DNA of 8,633 nt, from positions 1 to 8,633 of the forward strand of contig NZ_JZWV01000878.1 of assembly GCF_000966975.1 (NCBI RefSeq), given 5' to 3'. Positions 6,775 through 8,633 of this stretch are shown piece by piece (the first letter of the stretch is position 1; each line of letters begins with the position of its first letter). The notes beneath the pieces are model-generated. The model saw only the letters and a list, made by a program, of their open reading frames with translations, ran no database searches and had not been told where the DNA came from. This DNA comes from Streptomyces katrae. GTDB taxonomy: Bacteria > Actinomycetota > Actinomycetes > Streptomycetales > Streptomycetaceae. Made by a program: the position numbers and the translations under genes.

Positions 6775-8036
6775 GCACCAGCACCGTTTCCGCGACGAGC
6801 GCCGCGCCCAAGAAGGGCGGCGGACGCCGCAAGCTCACCCTCCCCTGGATCCTGCTGATCATCGCGGCCGGCCTCGCGCTGGTCTCCGTGGTCCGGCTGA
6901 TCTCCGGCGCCAACGACCTGACCTCCGTCGGCCAGTTCTCCGGCGCCCTCCAGCTCGCCGTGCCGATCGCCCTCGCCGGCCTCGGCGGCCTGTGGGCCGA
7001 GCGCTCGGGCGTGGTCAACATCGGCCTCGAAGGCATGATGATCCTCGGCACCTGGTTCGGTGCCTGGGCCGGCTACCAGTGGGGCCCGTGGACCGGTGTC
7101 GTCCTCGGCATCATCGGCGGCGCCCTCGGCGGCCTGCTGCACGCGATCATCACCGTGACCTTCAACGTGAACCACATCGTCTCCGGTGTGGCGATCAACA
7201 TCCTGGCCGTCGGCTTCACCCAGTACCTGTCGAACTTCACCTTCGACAAGACCCCGGGCGGCTCCTCCAAGCAGTCCCCGCGCATCGAACCGATCACCGA
7301 GATCACCGTCCCGGGGCTCTCGGACTGGCTGGCCACGCTCCAGGGCAAGCACTGGTTCCTGATCTCCGACGCCGCCGGTGCCCTCGGCGGCCTGGTCACC
7401 AACCTCTCGCTGCTGACCGTCGTCGCCGTGCTGCTGGTCCCCGCCACCTGGTGGGTGCTGTGGCGGACCGCGTTCGGTCTGCGCCTGCGCTCCTGCGGTG
7501 AGAACCCGGTCGCCGCCGAGTCCCTCGGCGTCAACGTCTACAAGTACAAGTACATCGCCGTGATCGTCTCCGGTGCGATGGCCGGCCTCGGCGGCGCGTT
7601 CCTCGCGATCGTCTCCACGGGCATCTACCAGGAGGGCCAGACCGGCGGCCGCGGCTACATCGGTCTCGCCGCGATGATCTTCGGCAACTGGATGCCGGGC
7701 GGCATGGCCCTCGGCTCGGGCCTCTTCGGCTTCACCTACAGCCTCCGCCTGCGCGGCGGTGCCGAGAACGTGCACGCGATGCTCCTGCTCATCGCGATCC
7801 TGCTCGTCCTCGCCGTCGCCTGGCAGCTGTACAAGAAGAAGTACCTCCAGGCCGGCATCGCCGCGGTCTGCTCCGCCGGGCTCTTCGTCTGGTACGCGCT
7901 CACCGACCAGGTGCCCAGCCAGTTCGTGGACGCCGCCCCGTACGTCACCACGCTGCTGGTGCTCGCCCTGTCGGCGCAGCGCCTGCGCATGCCGAAGGCG
8001 GACGGCATGCCGTACCGCAAGGGCCAGGGCAAGTGA
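6771..8036 (+). CDS. Nucleoside ABC importer permease 2 (BPD_transp_2 type)
   Basis: This is the second membrane subunit, 421 residues. GTG 6771 overlaps the preceding stop (GTGA, 6771-6774), and AAGGAGGT at 6757-6764 lies six bases upstream, the strongest ribosome binding site in the operon. A polar, basic N-terminus (1-22) precedes helices at about 24-45, 58-77, 86-102, 106-131, 136-152, 208-231, 260-283, 297-325 and 336-353. Family motifs are LWAERSGVVNIGLEGMMILG (74-93), FNVNHIVSGVAINILAVG (131-148), GENPVAAESLGVNVYKYK (243-260) and GGRGYIGLAAMIFGNW (292-307). It is longer than the roughly 320 residues I recall for YufQ-like permeases. The excess is mostly the segment at about 335-380, adding hydrophobic stretches before the standard C-terminal APYVTTLLVLAL. 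The stop overlaps the cdd start (GTGA, 8033-8036). Confidence 0.92.
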   Translation: MSTSTVSATSAAPKKGGGRRKLTLPWILLIIAAGLALVSVVRLISGANDLTSVGQFSGALQLAVPIALAGLGGLWAERSGVVNIGLEGMMILGTWFGAWAGYQWGPWTGVVLGIIGGALGGLLHAIITVTFNVNHIVSGVAINILAVGFTQYLSNFTFDKTPGGSSKQSPRIEPITEITVPGLSDWLATLQGKHWFLISDAAGALGGLVTNLSLLTVVAVLLVPATWWVLWRTAFGLRLRSCGENPVAAESLGVNVYKYKYIAVIVSGAMAGLGGAFLAIVSTGIYQEGQTGGRGYIGLAAMIFGNWMPGGMALGSGLFGFTYSLRLRGGAENVHAMLLLIAILLVLAVAWQLYKKKYLQAGIAAVCSAGLFVWYALTDQVPSQFVDAAPYVTTLLVLALSAQRLRMPKADGMPYRKGQGK

Positions 8037-8437
8037 CCCCGGCTCCGGCGGTGGACTGGGAAGCCCTGCGGACGGCCGCGCGGTCCGCGATGACCCGCGC
8101 CTACGCCCCGTACTCGGGCTTCCCGGTCGGCGTGGCCGCCCTGGTCGACGACGGCCGGACGGTCACCGGCTGCAACGTCGAGAACGCCAGCTACGGCCTC
8201 GGCCTGTGCGCCGAGTGCGGCCTGGTCTCCTCCCTCCAGGCCACGGGCGGCGGCCGCCTCACCCACTTCACGTGCGTGGACGGCAAGGGCGAGATCCTCG
8301 TCCCGTGCGGCCGCTGCCGCCAGCTGCTGTACGAGTTCGGCGGCCCGGACCTGCTGGTGGAGACACCGGACGGGATCCTCCCGCTGAGCGCGATGCTGCC
8401 GCAGGCCTTCGGGCCCGACCACCTCAGACAGCCGTGA
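8033..8437 (+). CDS. cdd: Cytidine deaminase
   Basis: It converts cytidine and deoxycytidine to uridine and deoxyuridine in the cytoplasm, with a zinc-bound water as nucleophile. The protein has 134 residues, the normal size of the small homotetrameric class. YAPYSGFPVGVAAL (24-37) and the substrate-binding CNVENASYG (47-55) lead to the zinc site: C59-A60-E61, with E61 as proton shuttle, then PCGRCRQ (91-97) supplying C92 and C95. Position 62 is Cys where many bacterial enzymes have Arg (CAER). From memory the mycobacterial enzyme also has CAEC, so this looks like an actinobacterial trait, not a defect. GTG 8033 overlaps the permease stop by four bases and has only a weak ribosome binding site, so translation is probably coupled. 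It is the last gene of the transporter operon. The pairing links uptake directly to the first step of pyrimidine nucleoside salvage. Confidence 0.95.
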   Translation: MTPAPAVDWEALRTAARSAMTRAYAPYSGFPVGVAALVDDGRTVTGCNVENASYGLGLCAECGLVSSLQATGGGRLTHFTCVDGKGEILVPCGRCRQLLYEFGGPDLLVETPDGILPLSAMLPQAFGPDHLRQP

Positions 8438-8438
8438 C

Positions 8439-8472
8439 GACGGCCCTCCGCCCCACCGGGCGGAGGGCCGTC
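8439..8472 (+). terminator. Strong hairpin terminator of the transporter-cdd operon
   Basis: GACGGCCCTCCGCCC (8439-8453) and GGGCGGAGGGCCGTC (8458-8472) form a perfect 15-bp stem with a CACC loop, starting two bases after the cdd stop. There is no T-run. It separates cdd from deoA, which then has its own control region. Confidence 0.8.
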
Positions 8473-8503
8473 GGCCGTCTTCGAGCCGCGCTCGACCCGC
8501 ACC

Positions 8504-8537
8504 TGAACTCCTTGAACCTCCTTGCAACCCCCTGAAC
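8504..8537 (+). repeat. Phased TGAAC-type direct repeats upstream of deoA
   Basis: TGAAC occurs at 8504-8508, 8513-8517 (one base longer as TTGAAC) and 8533-8537, with the variant TTGCAAC at 8522-8528 between them. The steps are 9 to 10 bases, about one helical turn, and most copies are followed by CTCC or CCC. This could be an activator site, or simple sequence drift in a pyrimidine-rich spacer. TTGAAC or TTGCAA may double as a -35 box, but no convincing -10 is visible. Confidence 0.35.
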
Positions 8538-8552
8538 TCCCTCCCCTCATCT

Positions 8553-8564
8553 CTATGCGCGTAG
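8553..8564 (+). promoter_or_regulatory. Putative operator, copy 3 (upstream of deoA)
   Basis: CTATGCGCGTAG has one mismatch to the perfect palindrome at 3898-3909. With flanks, TCTATGCGCGTAGA (8552-8565) is symmetric except for that base. It abuts the ribosome binding site GAAGGAAG (8564-8571) of deoA, so a bound repressor would sit just ahead of the start codon and could block initiation or elongation of transcription. Confidence 0.6.
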
Positions 8565-8578
8565 AAGGAAGTCACCTC

Positions 8579-8633
8579 ATGGACGTCATCTCCGTCATCC
8601 GGACCAAGCGGGACCGCGGTGAGCTGAGCCCCG
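8579..8633 (+). CDS. deoA: Thymidine phosphorylase, N-terminal fragment (cut by the window edge)
   Basis: Only the first 18 codons are present: MDVISVIRTKRDRGELSP. This matches the start of actinobacterial pyrimidine-nucleoside/thymidine phosphorylases, where the phrase 'I..KRDG.ELS' opens the alpha domain. The enzyme splits thymidine or deoxyuridine with phosphate into the base and 2-deoxyribose-1-phosphate. ATG 8579 has AAGGAAG at 8565-8571 seven bases upstream. It follows cdd after a strong terminator, with its own palindrome copy at 8553-8564. Thus the product of cytidine deaminase would be the next enzyme's substrate, while expression is set separately. The assignment rests on a short N-terminus plus context. 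Confidence 0.8.
   Translation, partial: MDVISVIRTKRDRGELSP

Noticed and set aside
5506..7775. Two long minus-strand frames opposite the permeases
   Set aside because: They read as repetitive D, G, H, E and R sequence complementary to hydrophobic codons, with no domains. The plus-strand permeases are unambiguous.
8187..8220. CAEC instead of CAER in cytidine deaminase as an inactivating change
   Set aside because: All zinc ligands (C59, C92, C95) and E61 are intact, and I recall the same CAEC in mycobacterial cytidine deaminase.
1..8633. CRISPR array, tRNA/rRNA, insertion sequence, prophage or defence system
   Set aside because: I saw no regular spaced repeats, tRNA-like folds, transposase motifs or composition change. 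The window is ordinary chromosomal metabolism and transport, and its novelty lies in regulation.

Overview
The window is high-GC actinobacterial DNA, almost certainly from Streptomyces or a close relative. The evidence is strong G/C bias at third codon positions, frequent GTG and TTG starts, Shine-Dalgarno cores of the GGAG type, four-base stop/start overlaps and hairpin terminators without U-tracts. From memory, the gene order resembles the S. coelicolor chromosome in the SCO4880s. That is recollection, not a search.

Layout: (1) 1-1079 holds the tail of an upstream reading frame and a frame-disrupted gene resembling the sialyl/polysialyltransferase-like proteins of cell-wall glycopolymer loci. 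(2) 1217-2461 is an M20D-type amidohydrolase with its own candidate promoter and a hairpin behind it. (3) 2692-3759 is a BMP-family (purine-nucleoside-binding) lipoprotein, again followed by hairpins. (4) 4004-8437 is a tightly overlapping block of dual-domain ABC ATPase, permease, permease and cytidine deaminase, ended by a perfect 15-bp hairpin. (5) 8579 to the edge is the start of thymidine phosphorylase.

Working together: units 3 to 5 form a nucleoside salvage module. The lipoprotein captures nucleosides outside the membrane. The ATPase and two permeases import them. Cytidine deaminase converts (deoxy)cytidine to (deoxy)uridine, and thymidine phosphorylase splits pyrimidine deoxynucleosides into base and deoxyribose-1-phosphate.

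The most interesting signal is regulatory. A near-identical palindrome, CTACGCGCGTAG, lies upstream of each of these three transcription units (2619-2630, 3898-3909, 8553-8564). I saw no other palindromic copy in the window. It looks like the operator of one dedicated nucleoside-responsive repressor that is not encoded here. Other points are a probable non-canonical (ATC) start for the ABC ATPase, the frameshift in the first gene, an ATPase with one canonical and one degenerate composite ATP site, and helically phased TGAAC repeats upstream of deoA.
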